Assembly (NCBI RefSeq): GCF_000308295.2
Contig: NZ_HG326652.1
Location: 801,420-865,419, forward strand
Source of the DNA: Afipia birgiae 34632
Lineage (GTDB): Bacteria; Pseudomonadota; Alphaproteobacteria; Rhizobiales; Xanthobacteraceae
Length of the DNA: 64,000 bases
Direction of reading: 5' to 3'
Shown in pieces: positions 1 to 9,766 of this stretch; positions within the stretch are counted from its first letter, which is position 1; each line of letters begins with the position of its first letter. Made by a program: the position numbers and the translations under genes. The notes beneath the pieces are model-generated. The model worked only from the letters and a program-made list of their open reading frames with translations. It was not told the origin of the DNA and did no database searches.

Positions 1-1
1 G

Positions 2-637
2 CTGGCGACGGCTTTCACTCATGTCTCGGCATTGAAATCCGCTCGCCGCGCCGACAGCTATCAGCGGCTGGAGTTTCTCGGCGATCACGTGCTGGGGCTG
101 ATCGTTTCGGATATGCTTTACCGGGCGTTTCCGAAAGCTGACGAGGGCGAATTGTCGAAGCGCCTCGCCGATCTGGTGCGCCGCGAGGCCTGCGCCGATG
201 TCGCCAAGTCGCTCGGACTGGACGAGGCTATCAAGCTCGGATCGGTGGGCGCGGGCGCCGGTGCGCGGTTGCGCAATTCAGTGCTGGGCGACATCTGCGA
301 AGCGGTGATCGGCGCGGTATTTTTGGACGGTGGCTATGCGGCGGCGTCGCAATTCGTCGAGCGCAACTGGACCGAGCGCATGCGCAAGCCGGTGCGCCCG
401 CTGCGCGATCCGAAGACGATTTTGCAGGAATGGGCGCAAGGCAAAGGATTGCCGACGCCGGTTTATCGCGAGGTCGAGCGCACCGGTCCGCATCATGATC
501 CGCAGTTTCGCGTCGCGGTCGAGTTGCCGGGACTAACCCCGGCGGAAGGTGTCGGCGGCAGCAAGCGCGCCGCTGAAAAGCTCGCAGCCACGGCGCTGCT
601 GAAGCGGGAAGGCGTAACGGGCGGCAATGATGCCTGA
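2..637 (+). CDS. rnc: Ribonuclease III, 5' end outside window
   Basis: Double-strand-specific endoribonuclease that matures rRNA precursors and structured mRNAs. The frame is open from the first bases, so the true start lies upstream; 211 residues are visible. The catalytic signature RLEFLGDHVLG sits near the start and the second acidic cluster (LGDICEAVIGAVFLDGG) follows about 75 residues later. A dsRNA-binding domain begins at DPKTILQEWAQGKGLP and ends near the alanine/lysine-rich C-terminus. The stop overlaps the start of era by 11 bases, the usual rnc-era coupling in alphaproteobacteria. Only the missing N-terminus is uncertain. Confidence 0.96.
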   Translation: MATAFTHVSALKSARRADSYQRLEFLGDHVLGLIVSDMLYRAFPKADEGELSKRLADLVRREACADVAKSLGLDEAIKLGSVGAGAGARLRNSVLGDICEAVIGAVFLDGGYAAASQFVERNWTERMRKPVRPLRDPKTILQEWAQGKGLPTPVYREVERTGPHHDPQFRVAVELPGLTPAEGVGGSKRAAEKLAATALLKREGVTGGNDA

Positions 638-1556
638 CGAACTGCAAGAGAATTCAACCCGCGAAACGCGCTGCGGCTTCGTCGCGCTGATCGGTGCGCC
701 GAACGTCGGCAAGTCCACACTGGTCAATGCGCTGGTCGGCTCGAAGGTCACCATCGTTTCGAAGAAGGTGCAGACGACTCGCGCGCTGATCCGTGGCATT
801 GTGATCGAGGACAACGCGCAGATCATTCTCGTCGATACACCGGGCATCTTCGCGCCCAAGCGGCGGCTTGACCGCGCCATGGTGTCGACCGCGTGGAGCG
901 GGGCGCACGACGCCGATCTCGTCTGTGTGCTGCTCGATGCCCGTGCCGGCATTGACGACGAGGCTGATGCGATCCTGAGCAAGCTTTCATCCGTCAATCA
1001 CCCGAAAATTCTGGTGTTGAACAAGATCGATCTGGTGCCGCGCGAGAAACTGCTGGTGCTGGCCCAGAAGGCCAACGAGCGGCTGGAATTCACCCAGACC
1101 TTCATGGTCGCGGCGCTCTCGGGCGACGGCGTCGACGACCTGCGTCGCGCGTTGGCCAAGGACGTGCCTGCAGGTCCGTTCCATTATCCCGAAGATCAGA
1201 TGTCGGATGCGCCGCTGCGGCACCTCGCGGCGGAAATCACGCGCGAGAAAATTTACCGCCATCTGCATCAGGAATTGCCGTATCAGTCCACGGTCGAAAC
1301 CGACTCATGGACCGACCGAAAGGACAAGTCGGTACGGATTGAGCAGACGATCTATGTGGAGCGCGATAGCCAGCGCAAGATCGTGCTCGGCAAGGGCGGG
1401 GCGACGATCAAGGCCATCGGCGCGGATTCGCGCAAGGAGATCGCGGAGATCGTCGGCCAGCCGGTGCATCTCTTCCTGTTTGTGAAGGTCAGGGACGGCT
1501 GGGGCGACGATCCGGAGCGTTACCGCGAGATGGGTCTGGAGTTTCCCAAGGAATGA
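627..1556 (+). CDS. era: GTPase Era
   Basis: Ras-like GTPase that binds 16S rRNA and supports 30S assembly at the cytoplasmic face of the membrane. G1 motif GAPNVGKST lies at residues 23-31, G3 is VDTPGIF, G4 is NKID, and a C-terminal KH domain carries the loop LGKGGATIKAIG. The length of 309 residues is normal. Two adjacent ATG codons (627 and 630) are both possible starts; either overlaps rnc. It is co-directional with rnc and overlaps the next gene by four bases (ATGA), so rnc-era-membrane protein form one transcription unit. Confidence 0.97.
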   Translation: MMPDELQENSTRETRCGFVALIGAPNVGKSTLVNALVGSKVTIVSKKVQTTRALIRGIVIEDNAQIILVDTPGIFAPKRRLDRAMVSTAWSGAHDADLVCVLLDARAGIDDEADAILSKLSSVNHPKILVLNKIDLVPREKLLVLAQKANERLEFTQTFMVAALSGDGVDDLRRALAKDVPAGPFHYPEDQMSDAPLRHLAAEITREKIYRHLHQELPYQSTVETDSWTDRKDKSVRIEQTIYVERDSQRKIVLGKGGATIKAIGADSRKEIAEIVGQPVHLFLFVKVRDGWGDDPERYREMGLEFPKE

Positions 1557-1954
1557 TCAACGATCCCGGCGCCAGCGTTCCCAAGAATATCTTCTACTTC
1601 CAGGTGCTGCTGTATGTGTCGCTGCTCATTGACGTGCTGTCGGCGGCGTTTCTGGACCGCATCCCAGATGACGTCACAGAGTCGACGAAACTGGCCGTCA
1701 ATTTCATCGCCGTCATGATGACGCTGGGATTTGTCCAGCTGGTCTGGCTTGCGGCGCACCGGCGCAAGAATTGGGCGCGGATGATCCTGGCAGTGGCGCT
1801 GATGTTATCTGTGGCCTCCATCGTCACCACGGTGGGTGAAACCGGCATGCAGTTCAGCACTTTTGTGGACGTGATCTCGACGGCCCTGACTGCTTTTGGC
1901 CTGTATTTCTCATTTACCGGTGATGCTCAGGACTGGTTCCGGCAACCGGACTGA
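1553..1954 (+). CDS. Small four-helix membrane protein, unknown function
   Basis: A 133-residue protein with four hydrophobic stretches (about residues 14-32, 46-66, 76-94 and 104-120), consistent with four membrane helices and a short charged tail. I recognise no named family. Its start overlaps the era stop (ATGA), so it is translationally coupled to era and sits between era and recO. The coupling suggests a conserved housekeeping membrane protein, but nothing in the sequence gives a reaction or partner. Confidence 0.75.
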   Translation: MINDPGASVPKNIFYFQVLLYVSLLIDVLSAAFLDRIPDDVTESTKLAVNFIAVMMTLGFVQLVWLAAHRRKNWARMILAVALMLSVASIVTTVGETGMQFSTFVDVISTALTAFGLYFSFTGDAQDWFRQPD

Positions 1955-2012
1955 TCGCACTTTCGTGGGCGACTTCGCTGCGAATGTGCGCAGAATCCTG
2001 TAAGCTCCGGCC

Positions 2013-2762
2013 ATGGAATGGATCGACGAGGGCATCGTTCTGGGCGTGCGGCGGCATGGCGAATCCAGCGCCATCGTTGAACTGCTGACGCGCAGCCATG
2101 GCCGCCATCTCGGGCTGGTGCGCGGCGGCGCCGGCTCGCGAATGCGTCCGCTGCTGCAGCCCGGAAATACCGTGAGTGCGGTCTGGCGTGCGCGTCTCGA
2201 CGAGCATCTTGGATACTACGCGCTTGAAGGCGTTCGGCTGCGCGCCGCCACGATGTTTGGATCCTCGCATGCGGTTTATGGCGTGACGCATCTGGGGTCG
2301 CTGGTGCGGCTGTTGCCCGAGCGAGATCCCCACGAAGACATCTATGAAATGCTGGAATCCATTCTCGATGATTTCGATGACGTCGCTGCGGCGGGCGTCC
2401 AGCTGGTAAAATTCGAACTCGCAATGCTGACCGAGCTTGGCTTCGGCCTCGATCTGTCATCCTGCGCCGCGAGCGGAGCGATGAACGACCTGATTTACGT
2501 CTCGCCGAAGTCGGGTGCTGCGGTCTCGCGGCAGGCGGGTGAGCCATGGCGCGACCGGCTGTTGCGGTTGCCGCCGTTCCTGCGGGAAAGTGATGACGGC
2601 ACCAACGGCTGGTCCGGGCAGGACATTGAGGATGGCTTCCGGCTGACCGGGCTGTTCCTGCTGCGCAACGTGCTGGAGCCGCGCGGGCAGGGCCACTCTG
2701 ATGCGCGGGAGGGCTTTATCAATGCAGTCATACGGCCACGCGCGACAGTGGCTGCGGAATAA
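2013..2762 (+). CDS. recO: DNA repair protein RecO
   Basis: Recombination mediator that works with RecF/RecR to load RecA on SSB-coated gaps. The N-terminal OB-fold begins [17 protein letters not shown], typical of alphaproteobacterial RecO. The central helical part contains [13 protein letters not shown] and the C-terminal region [15 protein letters not shown]. The length of 249 residues fits. It lies 58 bases after the membrane protein and is followed at once by a strong hairpin terminator, so it ends the rnc-era-recO unit. Confidence 0.94.
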   Translation: MEWIDEGIVLGVRRHGESSAIVELLTRSHGRHLGLVRGGAGSRMRPLLQPGNTVSAVWRARLDEHLGYYALEGVRLRAATMFGSSHAVYGVTHLGSLVRLLPERDPHEDIYEMLESILDDFDDVAAAGVQLVKFELAMLTELGFGLDLSSCAASGAMNDLIYVSPKSGAAVSRQAGEPWRDRLLRLPPFLRESDDGTNGWSGQDIEDGFRLTGLFLLRNVLEPRGQGHSDAREGFINAVIRPRATVAAE

Positions 2763-2764
2763 AA

Positions 2765-2794
2765 AACAGGCCGGGCAATGTCCGGCCTGTTTCC
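2765..2794 (+). terminator. Rho-independent terminator after recO
   Basis: A 9-base perfect stem (ACAGGCCGG / CCGGCCTGT) with a 7-base loop is followed by TTTCC. It begins two bases after the recO stop codon. On the other strand the A-run at its left side would act as a T-run, so it can also stop transcription coming from the opposite-strand His-rich gene. Confidence 0.8.
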
Positions 2795-2828
2795 TGAACT
2801 GGTGGTCTGAAGACCGGTAGACTTCAAA

Positions 2829-3107
2829 TCAATGGCAGTGACCATGGCCGTGGCCGTGGCCATGGCCGTGACGATGGCGGGGGGCATAATGCCGATGCGG
2901 CCGGTGGTAGCTCGGGCGTACGTCGCGGCAGACGCGAACCATCCGGTGGCCGGAACGCCTCATGGAGCAGACGAGGCGGACCTGCTCGGTCTGCTGGGTC
3001 GCCCCTGTCACCACGCCCGGAAGGCATGGCTTCGGCGCGGGTACCACTCAACGACACGGCTCCGGTCAGTGCGTCAGTGCCGCGGCTGCGAAAATCAAAC
3101 GACGCAT
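2829..3107 (-). pseudogene. His-rich small secreted protein, frame broken
   Basis: On the minus strand an ATG at 3107, preceded by GAAGGAA, opens a signal-peptide-like start (MRRLIFAAAALT) but runs into TGA after 13 codons. In a second frame the signal peptide continues as LTGAVSLSGTRAEA, and in a third frame a convincing mature domain follows: two Cys within VCSMRRSGHRMVRVC, then a tail of alternating His/Gly ending GHGHCH. Two frame changes are therefore needed to read one protein. The tail suggests metal binding in the periplasm (inference). Either a pseudogene or sequencing errors; the mature domain alone could start at GTG 3047. Confidence 0.5.
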
Positions 3108-3302
3108 TGCATTTCCTTCATTGAAGCCCTCCGGCACCTCGCCGTCGGGTACTGTACCCGGCCTGGGCCGGTGGCATGAATCGAAGGATGATCCATGACG
3201 CCGACGGGCGGAGCCCCGCAATGTGGCAGGGGGATTGCGAACCGCAAGTGACCGTCTAATTCATCTATTGTTCATCGCGCGCAGCGGAGTTAACCCCTCT
3301 CC

Positions 3303-5555
3303 ATGGGTAAAAGACTGATTCCACCGGAGCCGATGGACATTCAGGAGGTCGCACTCCGCGAGGCGCTCGAGGAGCGCTATCTCGCCTATGCGCTCTCGAC
3401 CATCATGCACCGCGCTCTACCGGATGCGCGCGACGGCCTGAAGCCGGTTCATCGCCGCATCCTGTACGGTATGCGGTTGCTGCGGCTTGACCCCGGCACA
3501 CCGTTCAAGAAATCCGCCAAGATCGTCGGCGACGTGATGGGTTCGTTCCATCCGCATGGCGACCAGTCGATCTACGATGCGCTGGTGCGCCTCGCGCAGG
3601 ACTTCTCCTCGCGTTATCCGCTGGTGGACGGGCAGGGCAACTTCGGCAACATCGACGGCGATAACCCTGCTGCCTACCGCTATACCGAAGCGCGTATGAC
3701 GGAAGTCGGGCGGCTTCTGCTGGAAGGCATCGACGAGGACGCGGTTGAATTCCGCGCCAATTACGACGGTCAGTCGAAGGAGCCGATCGTTCTCCCCGGT
3801 GCATTCCCGAATTTGCTGGCGAATGGCTCTCAGGGCATCGCCGTCGGTATGGCGACCTCGATCCCGCCGCACAACGCGGCGGAGCTTTGCGACGCGGCGC
3901 TGCATCTGATCGACAAGCCCGCCACCAAGTCGCGCGGTCTGCTGAAATATGTGAAGGGTCCGGACTTTCCGACCGGCGGGATCGTGGTGGACTCCCACGA
4001 GAGCATTGCCGAGGCCTATGCAACCGGGCGTGGTTCATTCCGCGTGCGCGCGAAGTGGACTCAGGAGGAGGGCGCGCGCGGCACTTGGAACATCGTCGTC
4101 ACGGAAATTCCGTGGCTGGTGCAGAAGTCGCGTTTGATCGAGCGCATCGCCGAACTGCTTAACGAGAAGAAGCTGTTGTTGGTCGGCGATATCCGCGACG
4201 AGTCGGCAGAAGATGTGCGCATCGTCATCGAGCCGAAGTCGCGCAATGTCGATCCCGAAGTATTAATGGAAACGCTGTTCAAGCAGACCGAGCTTGAAAG
4301 CAAGATTTCGCTGAACCTCAATGTGCTGGTCAAGGGCCGGGTGCCGAAGGTGCTGGGCCTTGCCGAGTGCCTGCGCGAATGGCTCGACCATCTGCGTGAT
4401 GTGCTCGTCCGCCGGGCGAATTACCGAAAGAGCCAGATCGAGCACCGCCTCGAGGTGCTCGGTGGCTATCTGATCGCCTATCTCAACCTCGACAAGGTCA
4501 TCAAGATCATCCGCACCGAGGATGAGCCGAAGCCGGTGCTGATCAAGACCTTCAAGCTGACCGACTTGCAGGCCGACTCCATCCTCAACATGCGGCTGCG
4601 TAATTTGCGTAAGCTTGAGGAAATGGAAATTCGAGGCGAGGATAAGGATCTTCGCAACGAGCTGAAAGGCATTAAGGCTGTTCTCGCGTCTGAAGAAGAA
4701 CAGTGGAAGAAGGTCGGCGAGCAGGTCAAGAAGGTGCGCGACATCTTCGGTTCCAAGACACCGCTCGGCAAACGGCGTACGCAGTTCGCCGATGCGCCGG
4801 AACACGATCTGGCCGCTATCGAAGAGGCTCTGATCGAGCGGGAACCGATCACCGTGGTTGTGTCCGACAAGGGTTGGGTGCGCACGCTGAAGGGGCATGT
4901 CGAGGATCTGTCGAACCTCGTCTTCAAGACCGATGACAGCATGGGCTTCTCGTTCTTTGCCGAGAGCACCTCCAAGCTGACGCTGTTCGCCAGCAACGGA
5001 CGCTTCTACACGCTCGACGCGCAGAAGCTGCCCGGCGGCCGTGGCCACGGCGATCCGATCCGCATGACCATCGACATGGAAGGTGATGCCAACATCGTTT
5101 CGATGTTCGTGCAGAAGGGTGGCCGCAAATTCCTCGTCGCCAGCGGCGACGGGCAGGGCTTTGTTGTCAACGAAGACGATTGCGTCGCCAACACCCGCAA
5201 GGGCAAGCAGGTTCTCAATGTCACCGCGCCGAACGAGGCCGTGGCGATCGCGACCGTAAGCGGCGACACCGTCGCTGTGATCGGCAGCAACCACAAGATG
5301 GTGATCTTTCCGCTCGAGCAGGTGCCCGAGATGGCGCGCGGCCGTGGCGTTCGCTTGCAGAAATACAGCGGCGGCAAGCTGTCGGACGTGATGACGTTCA
5401 CTGCGAAGGACGGCATGACCTGGAAGGATTCGGCAGGCCGCGACCAGAGTTCGACCTGGAAAGAACTCGCCGATTGGCGCGGCAATCGCGCGGATGCAGG
5501 CCGCCTGGCGCACGGTTTCCCGAAGTCGAACAAGTTCGGCAAGGTGATCGAATAG
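3303..5555 (+). CDS. parC: DNA topoisomerase IV subunit A
   Basis: Type II topoisomerase A subunit that decatenates daughter chromosomes with ParE. It has 750 residues. The winged-helix domain includes [14 protein letters not shown] and [14 protein letters not shown]; the catalytic Tyr is residue 127 in AAYRYTEAR; a six-bladed C-terminal propeller follows from about residue 510. It lacks the GyrA box QRRGGKG, which favours ParC over GyrA. In the quinolone-determining region the Ser just after HPHGD in E. coli ParC is Gln here (residue 87) and the Glu is Asp. No terminator hairpin follows directly; a palindromic repeat starts two bases after the stop. Confidence 0.95.
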   Translation: MGKRLIPPEPMDIQEVALREALEERYLAYALSTIMHRALPDARDGLKPVHRRILYGMRLLRLDPGTPFKKSAKIVGDVMGSFHPHGDQSIYDALVRLAQDFSSRYPLVDGQGNFGNIDGDNPAAYRYTEARMTEVGRLLLEGIDEDAVEFRANYDGQSKEPIVLPGAFPNLLANGSQGIAVGMATSIPPHNAAELCDAALHLIDKPATKSRGLLKYVKGPDFPTGGIVVDSHESIAEAYATGRGSFRVRAKWTQEEGARGTWNIVVTEIPWLVQKSRLIERIAELLNEKKLLLVGDIRDESAEDVRIVIEPKSRNVDPEVLMETLFKQTELESKISLNLNVLVKGRVPKVLGLAECLREWLDHLRDVLVRRANYRKSQIEHRLEVLGGYLIAYLNLDKVIKIIRTEDEPKPVLIKTFKLTDLQADSILNMRLRNLRKLEEMEIRGEDKDLRNELKGIKAVLASEEEQWKKVGEQVKKVRDIFGSKTPLGKRRTQFADAPEHDLAAIEEALIEREPITVVVSDKGWVRTLKGHVEDLSNLVFKTDDSMGFSFFAESTSKLTLFASNGRFYTLDAQKLPGGRGHGDPIRMTIDMEGDANIVSMFVQKGGRKFLVASGDGQGFVVNEDDCVANTRKGKQVLNVTAPNEAVAIATVSGDTVAVIGSNHKMVIFPLEQVPEMARGRGVRLQKYSGGKLSDVMTFTAKDGMTWKDSAGRDQSSTWKELADWRGNRADAGRLAHGFPKSNKFGKVIE

Positions 5556-5556
5556 T

Positions 5557-5671
5557 GTCATTCCGGACAGACCGTAAAGCGGTCTGATCCGGAATCTCGA
5601 TCTGGTTTGACAAAGTGCCCCCTCAAGTCGAGATTCCGGGTTCGCTCGCGGTGCTCGCGCCCCGGAATGAC
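5557..5671. repeat. Palindromic intergenic repeat, nested inverted repeats
   Basis: The outer arms are GTCATTCCGG and CCGGAATGAC; an inner pair CCGGAATCTCGA / TCGAGATTCCGG flanks a 24-base centre. The element fills the space between parC and trmO and ends 22 bases before the trmO start. A related element enters the right edge of the window at about 63906. This is the layout of the dispersed REP-like repeats found in Bradyrhizobium-type genomes; it may fold as RNA at the parC 3' end. Confidence 0.75.
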
Positions 5672-5692
5672 CGGGATATTTCAAGGAGGCTC

Positions 5693-6187
5693 ATGGTCCG
5701 CTACAATGAAATCCGCGAAGGCGAGGTGGCCGTCGATCCGCCGTCACCGACCGATGCGGGCCTCGTTTTCATTGGCCGCATCCGCACGCCGTGGACCGAC
5801 CGGCTGATGACGCCGCGACAGGGCCGTCACGATGGGCCGATCTGCAGGATCGAGATTTTCGATCCTTGGGTGCCTGCCCTGAAAGGGCTCGACCGGTTTA
5901 CGCAGGTCGAGGTGATCTACTGGCTGCACGAGTCGCGCCGCGATCTCGTCCATCAAAGCCCCGCTAATGACTCCCAGACACATGGCACGTTCGCGCTGAG
6001 GTCGCCGGTGCGGCCCAATCCGCTCGGCACGTCGGTCGCCAAGCTCGTCGGCATCGAAGGCAACACCGTTCTGGTGCGCGGCCTTGATTGCCTCGACGGC
6101 ACGCCGCTGGTTGATCTCAAGCCGGACAGCTGCCAGTTCACGCCGATCGCGCCGCCGCAGCCCGGGGATTTTGAGACTGGCGCGTAG
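5693..6187 (+). CDS. trmO: tRNA (t6A37) methyltransferase TrmO (TsaA family)
   Basis: SAM-dependent enzyme expected to methylate N6-threonylcarbamoyladenosine at tRNA position 37. The 164-residue protein has the TsaA-type single beta-barrel, with family motifs GRIRTPW near residue 26, [12 protein letters not shown] near 105 and [14 protein letters not shown] near 125. The start at 5693 is chosen because AAGGAGG lies six bases upstream; a longer frame reading back to 5615 would run into the palindromic repeat. It is a single gene between repeat and mntH. The family is clear; the exact substrate is inferred from E. coli TrmO. Confidence 0.85.
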   Translation: MVRYNEIREGEVAVDPPSPTDAGLVFIGRIRTPWTDRLMTPRQGRHDGPICRIEIFDPWVPALKGLDRFTQVEVIYWLHESRRDLVHQSPANDSQTHGTFALRSPVRPNPLGTSVAKLVGIEGNTVLVRGLDCLDGTPLVDLKPDSCQFTPIAPPQPGDFETGA

Positions 6188-6197
6188 GCATCTGCTG

Positions 6198-6214
6198 TTG
6201 CAACTCACTTGCAA
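6198..6214 (+). promoter_or_regulatory. Candidate metalloregulator (Mur/Fur-type) box before mntH
   Basis: TTGCAACTCACTTGCAA is an imperfect palindrome (TGCAA-n-T-n-A-n-TTGCA) centred about 38 bases upstream of the mntH ATG. In rhizobia and Bradyrhizobium, mntH is repressed with manganese by the Fur-family protein Mur, whose sites are TGCAA-rich. Position and sequence fit such an operator; binding is inferred. Confidence 0.5.
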
Positions 6215-6243
6215 CTGGCGCCAATGCTGTGCATATTGCCAAT

Positions 6244-7614
6244 ATGGACGCACGTTCTCCGTCATTGCCGCCTGATCAGGCTGCCATCCCGCCTGTGCCG
6301 GGCGGGTGGCGGAAGCCGCGCGGCGAACCTTCGCTCTCCGGCATGTTCGCCTCGATCCGGGTCGCCAAGACCGGCTCGTTCTGGCGCAAGCTCGCAGCCT
6401 TCATGGGCCCGGGCTATCTGGTCGCCACGGGCTACATGGACCCCGGCAACTGGGCGACGTCGCTCGCGGGCGGTTCCAAGTTCGGTTACGCACTGCTCGC
6501 AGTCGCGCTGATTTCCAACATCATGGCGATCATTCTGCAGGCGCTGTGCGCGCGGCTTGGTGTCGGATCGGGCCGGGATCTTGCGCAAGCTTGCCGCGAT
6601 GCGTTTCCAAAAGCCTTGGCATGGCCGCTATGGCTGCTGGCCGAAATCGCCATCGCGGCGACGGATCTCGCGGAAATCATTGGCACCGCCATCGGGCTCA
6701 ATCTGCTGTTCGGTATTCCGCTCGAGATCGGCGTCATCGTCACGGCTCTCGACGTGTTTCTAATTCTCGCGCTGCAGGCCGTCGGTTTCCGATGGATCGA
6801 AGCCTTCATCGTCGGCATGCTTGGAATCATTTCCGCATGTTTCGCAATTCAGATCGCGATGGCCGATCCGAACTGGGGCGAAGTGATCCGGGGCTTCGCG
6901 CCGACCACGCAAATTGTCGCCAACCGCGACATGCTTTATCTCGCGCTCGGTATTCTCGGCGCGACGGTGATGCCCCACAATCTGTATCTGCACTCGGGCC
7001 TGGTGCAGACGCGCAACTATGGCGATTCCGTTCCGGAGAAGAAGGAGGCGATCAAGCTTGCGACCATCGATTCCACGATCGCGCTTTGCCTTGCGCTGCT
7101 GATCAATGCGTCGATCCTCATTCTGGCGGCATCGACCTTCTACAAGGCGGGCAAGACCGATGTCGCCGAACTGGAGCAGGTGCACTCGTTTCTGGCGCCG
7201 CTGCTGGGATCGACGCTGGCGCCGACGCTGTTTGCGATTGCACTGTTGTGTTGCGGCCTGAGTTCGACCGTGACAGCAACGCTGTCGGGCCAGATTGTGA
7301 TGGAAGGTTTCATCAACATCCGCCTTGCGCCGTGGCTGCGGCGGCTGACCACGCGCATGGTGGCGATCGTTCCGGCGGCGCTGGTGACGATCTATGCCGG
7401 CGAAAAGGGGACCGCGCAGCTTCTGATTTTCAGTCAGGTGATCCTGAGTTTGCAGTTGCCGTTCGCGATCATTCCGCTGGTGATGTTCACCGCGAGCAAG
7501 GCCAAGATGGGCGAATTCGTCGCGCCGCGCTGGCTCACCGCGATGGCCGTGCTGATCGCAGGGATTGTCGTGACGCTCAACGTAAAGTTGCTGGTCGATT
7601 TCGTGACGGGCTGA
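6244..7614 (+). CDS. mntH: Nramp-family divalent metal transporter MntH
   Basis: Proton-coupled importer of Mn(II) (and Fe(II)) in the inner membrane. The 456-residue product has about eleven membrane helices. The TM1 metal motif is [11 protein letters not shown] and the TM6 motif is [16 protein letters not shown], the two unwound segments that bind metal in Nramp proteins. I chose ATG 6244; an in-frame GTG at 6229 would add five residues and sit closer to the upstream palindrome. No Shine-Dalgarno sequence is obvious at either. It is convergent with the hxlR gene, with six bases between their stops. Likely controlled by manganese through the box at 6198. Confidence 0.93.
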   Translation: MDARSPSLPPDQAAIPPVPGGWRKPRGEPSLSGMFASIRVAKTGSFWRKLAAFMGPGYLVATGYMDPGNWATSLAGGSKFGYALLAVALISNIMAIILQALCARLGVGSGRDLAQACRDAFPKALAWPLWLLAEIAIAATDLAEIIGTAIGLNLLFGIPLEIGVIVTALDVFLILALQAVGFRWIEAFIVGMLGIISACFAIQIAMADPNWGEVIRGFAPTTQIVANRDMLYLALGILGATVMPHNLYLHSGLVQTRNYGDSVPEKKEAIKLATIDSTIALCLALLINASILILAASTFYKAGKTDVAELEQVHSFLAPLLGSTLAPTLFAIALLCCGLSSTVTATLSGQIVMEGFINIRLAPWLRRLTTRMVAIVPAALVTIYAGEKGTAQLLIFSQVILSLQLPFAIIPLVMFTASKAKMGEFVAPRWLTAMAVLIAGIVVTLNVKLLVDFVTG

Positions 7615-7620
7615 TTGCGC

Positions 7621-8076
7621 TTACTGGCCGCCGGCCCTTTTGTCGAAGTGTTCGCGCGCGGTTTGGATCTTCGCCAGATGTGCGAACGCCCATGAGCCGA
7701 GATGCTGCACGGGCTCCTTGAGCGAGTGGCCAAGCTCTGTGAGTTCGTAATCCACGCGCGGCGGAATGGTTGGATAGATCGTCCGGGTGACCAGGCCATC
7801 GCGCTCCAGCCCCCTGAGCGTCAGCGTCAGCATCCGCTGCGAGATGCCGCCCACCATGCGCTTGATCTCATTGAAGCGGCGCGGACCGTCGCTGAGCAGC
7901 ATGATGATCAGCACACTCCATTTGTCGCCGATGCGCGACAAAATGGACCCCACCGCCAAGCAATTGCCTGGCAGATGCTGGTCGGGTGCGGCGGTTACAT
8001 CGGTGTGCTCGGGTGTCACGGCTGTGCTCGGGTTCAGAAAATGTGCCTTCTTGTGCGGTTTATCAATGGTCACCAT
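7621..8076 (-). CDS. HxlR-family transcriptional regulator
   Basis: A 151-residue winged-helix regulator. The N-terminal 45 residues are an extended region; the HxlR domain then follows with [38 protein letters not shown] and the wing [14 protein letters not shown]. HxlR proteins often sense electrophiles or quinones through a conserved Cys, and the Cys at about residue 40 is in the usual place. It is divergent from the azoreductase with a 44-base gap holding an inverted repeat, so azoR is the probable target, as for YodB-type pairs (inference). Confidence 0.88.
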   Translation of the reverse strand: MVTIDKPHKKAHFLNPSTAVTPEHTDVTAAPDQHLPGNCLAVGSILSRIGDKWSVLIIMLLSDGPRRFNEIKRMVGGISQRMLTLTLRGLERDGLVTRTIYPTIPPRVDYELTELGHSLKEPVQHLGSWAFAHLAKIQTAREHFDKRAGGQ

Positions 8077-8103
8077 TAGTGTCCAGGTGTCAATCTGATA
8101 CTA
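8077..8103. promoter_or_regulatory. Inverted repeat between hxlR and azoR
   Basis: TAGTGTC and GATACTA form an inverted repeat (6 of 7 positions) with a 13-base spacer, placed immediately outside the hxlR start and 18 bases before azoR. Centre-to-centre distance of about two helical turns suits a dimeric HxlR operator serving both genes. No binding data. Confidence 0.45.
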
Positions 8104-8120
8104 GAGCTAAAGGTGAACCT

Positions 8121-8750
8121 ATGAAACTGCTCTATATCGACGCCAGCATCCTCGGCGGCAATTCCGTCTCCCGGCAACTCTCGGCCGCGGCCGTCGAGCG
8201 CCCGCGCAAGACCACACCCAATCTGGACGTCATCTATCGCGACATCAGCGCGACGCCGCTGGCGCATCTCACCGGAGAACATCTCGCCGCCGCCCACGGT
8301 GCGACGCCGGAAACGCCGGCTGTGCGCGAGGACATCGCTGCCAGCGCCGCTGCGCTGGATGACTTCCTTGCCGCCGACATCGTTGTCATCGGAGCGCCTA
8401 TGTACAACTTCACCATTCCGAGCCAGCTCAAGGCCTGGATCGATCGTATTCTCGTTGCGGGAAAGACCTTCAAGTACTCGGAGAAGGGCGTTGAGGGCCT
8501 CGCGGGCAACAAGCGGGTGATCGTGGCCATCTCGCGCGGCGGCTTCTACGGCGCGGACACGCCGGCAGCGGCGGGCGAACACCTCGAAACCTATCTGCGC
8601 TGGGTGTTCGGCTTCATCGGCATCACGAACCTTGAGATCATCGCAGCTGATGGAATCCAGATCGGCCCCGAGCAGCGTGAAAAGGCCGTTGCGGGAGCGT
8701 TGCGGGCGGCGAATGCATTGCAGGCCGCATCCGGTCAGCAAGCAGCGTAG
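8121..8750 (+). CDS. azoR: FMN-dependent NADH-azoreductase / quinone reductase
   Basis: Flavodoxin-fold oxidoreductase that reduces quinones and azo bonds with NADH. The 209-residue protein starts [13 protein letters not shown] with the phosphate-binding loop [13 protein letters not shown], then [17 protein letters not shown] (flavin contact) and ISRGGFYG. The start at 8121 follows AAGGTGA; longer in-frame extensions upstream overlap hxlR. Divergent from an HxlR regulator, so probably induced by quinone or electrophile stress. Family assignment is firm, physiological substrate unknown. Confidence 0.92.
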   Translation: MKLLYIDASILGGNSVSRQLSAAAVERPRKTTPNLDVIYRDISATPLAHLTGEHLAAAHGATPETPAVREDIAASAAALDDFLAADIVVIGAPMYNFTIPSQLKAWIDRILVAGKTFKYSEKGVEGLAGNKRVIVAISRGGFYGADTPAAAGEHLETYLRWVFGFIGITNLEIIAADGIQIGPEQREKAVAGALRAANALQAASGQQAA

Positions 8751-8819
8751 ATGAACTATCGCCATGCCCGGCGCTGTGCCCGGCGTGGCGATGTTAGCTT
8801 CGGGAGATGTGAAAGTGCG

Positions 8820-9596
8820 TTAGTCCTGCGGCTCGGGCGCCATCGATCCGGTGGCGTCGACGCGCAGCCAGCCGCTGGGCGCCAGCCGCTGCTGCGGCAG
8901 GAAGCGGGCCTTGTAGTCCATCTTGCGCGAGCCATCGATCCAGTAGCCAAGATAGACGTAAGGCAGGCCAAGCCGCCGAGCGCGGGCGATGTGGTCGAGG
9001 ATCATGAACGTCCCCATCGAGCGGCTTTCCTCACCGGGCTCGAAGAACGAGTAGACCATCGACAATCCGTCACTGAGAATGTCGGTCAATGCCACGGCGA
9101 TCAGGTCGCCGCCCTTGCCGGTGATGCCGCTGTCGGCGGTGCGGCGGCGATACTCGATGATGCGGGTCGAGACGTGGCTGTCCTCAACCATCATCGCGTA
9201 ATCGAGCACGGTCATATCCGCCATCCCGCCGTCGCGATGACGGGCATCGAGATAAGCGCGGAACACCGAATACTGTTCGGATGTCGGCACCGCCGTGCGC
9301 AATTCGCTGACGATGTCGGCATTGCGCGCCTGGATCTTGCGGAAGTTGCGCGAGGGCCGGAATTCGTTGGCGATGACGCGTACCGACACGCAGGCGCGGC
9401 ACTGATCGCAGGCAGGACGGTAGGCGATGGACTGGCTGCGGCGGAAGCCGCCATGGGTGAGGAGATCGTTCAACTCGCCGGCCTTGTCGCCGACCAGATG
9501 CGTGAAAACCTTGCGCTCCTGCTTGCCCTCCAGGTAGGGGCAGGGCGAGGGCGCCGTCAGATAAAATTGCGGCGTATTGCGCGAATGTTGTGTCAC
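8820..9596 (-). CDS. bpt: Aspartate/glutamate leucyltransferase Bpt
   Basis: N-end-rule enzyme that adds Leu from Leu-tRNA to proteins with N-terminal Asp or Glu, marking them for ClpAP. The 258-residue protein has the N-terminal Cys motifs CPYL and ACDQCRAC and the C-terminal GNAT-like core ([27 protein letters not shown]). The GTG at 9596 gives the start [11 protein letters not shown] usual in related species; an in-frame ATG at 9635 would add 13 residues. A single gene between azoR (convergent) and the RDD protein. Confidence 0.9.
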   Translation of the reverse strand: MTQHSRNTPQFYLTAPSPCPYLEGKQERKVFTHLVGDKAGELNDLLTHGGFRRSQSIAYRPACDQCRACVSVRVIANEFRPSRNFRKIQARNADIVSELRTAVPTSEQYSVFRAYLDARHRDGGMADMTVLDYAMMVEDSHVSTRIIEYRRRTADSGITGKGGDLIAVALTDILSDGLSMVYSFFEPGEESRSMGTFMILDHIARARRLGLPYVYLGYWIDGSRKMDYKARFLPQQRLAPSGWLRVDATGSMAPEPQD

Positions 9597-9766
9597 GTGT
9601 GGCCGTTTGTCTCCGGTCTGCGCGATTCCTTTCACAGCATCGCGCCACGGAGGTCATGGGTCAACGAATTTGACTGCGCTGCCGCTAGAATAACCCCGAG
9701 ATCAAGCGGCAAACTGTACAGCACCCGGACAGACCCCACTGATGTGATCTGCCCGGGCTGAATCGG

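Noticed and set aside
4263-5684. 473-codon minus-strand frame inside parC
   Set aside because: Antisense shadow of parC in GC-rich DNA; no start signal and no family pattern.
6306-7721. 471-codon plus-strand frame overlapping mntH
   Set aside because: Out-of-frame shadow of mntH, Arg/His-rich without membrane helices.
8751-9761. 336-codon plus-strand frame
   Set aside because: Lies antisense to bpt; composition is that of a shadow of the real minus-strand gene.
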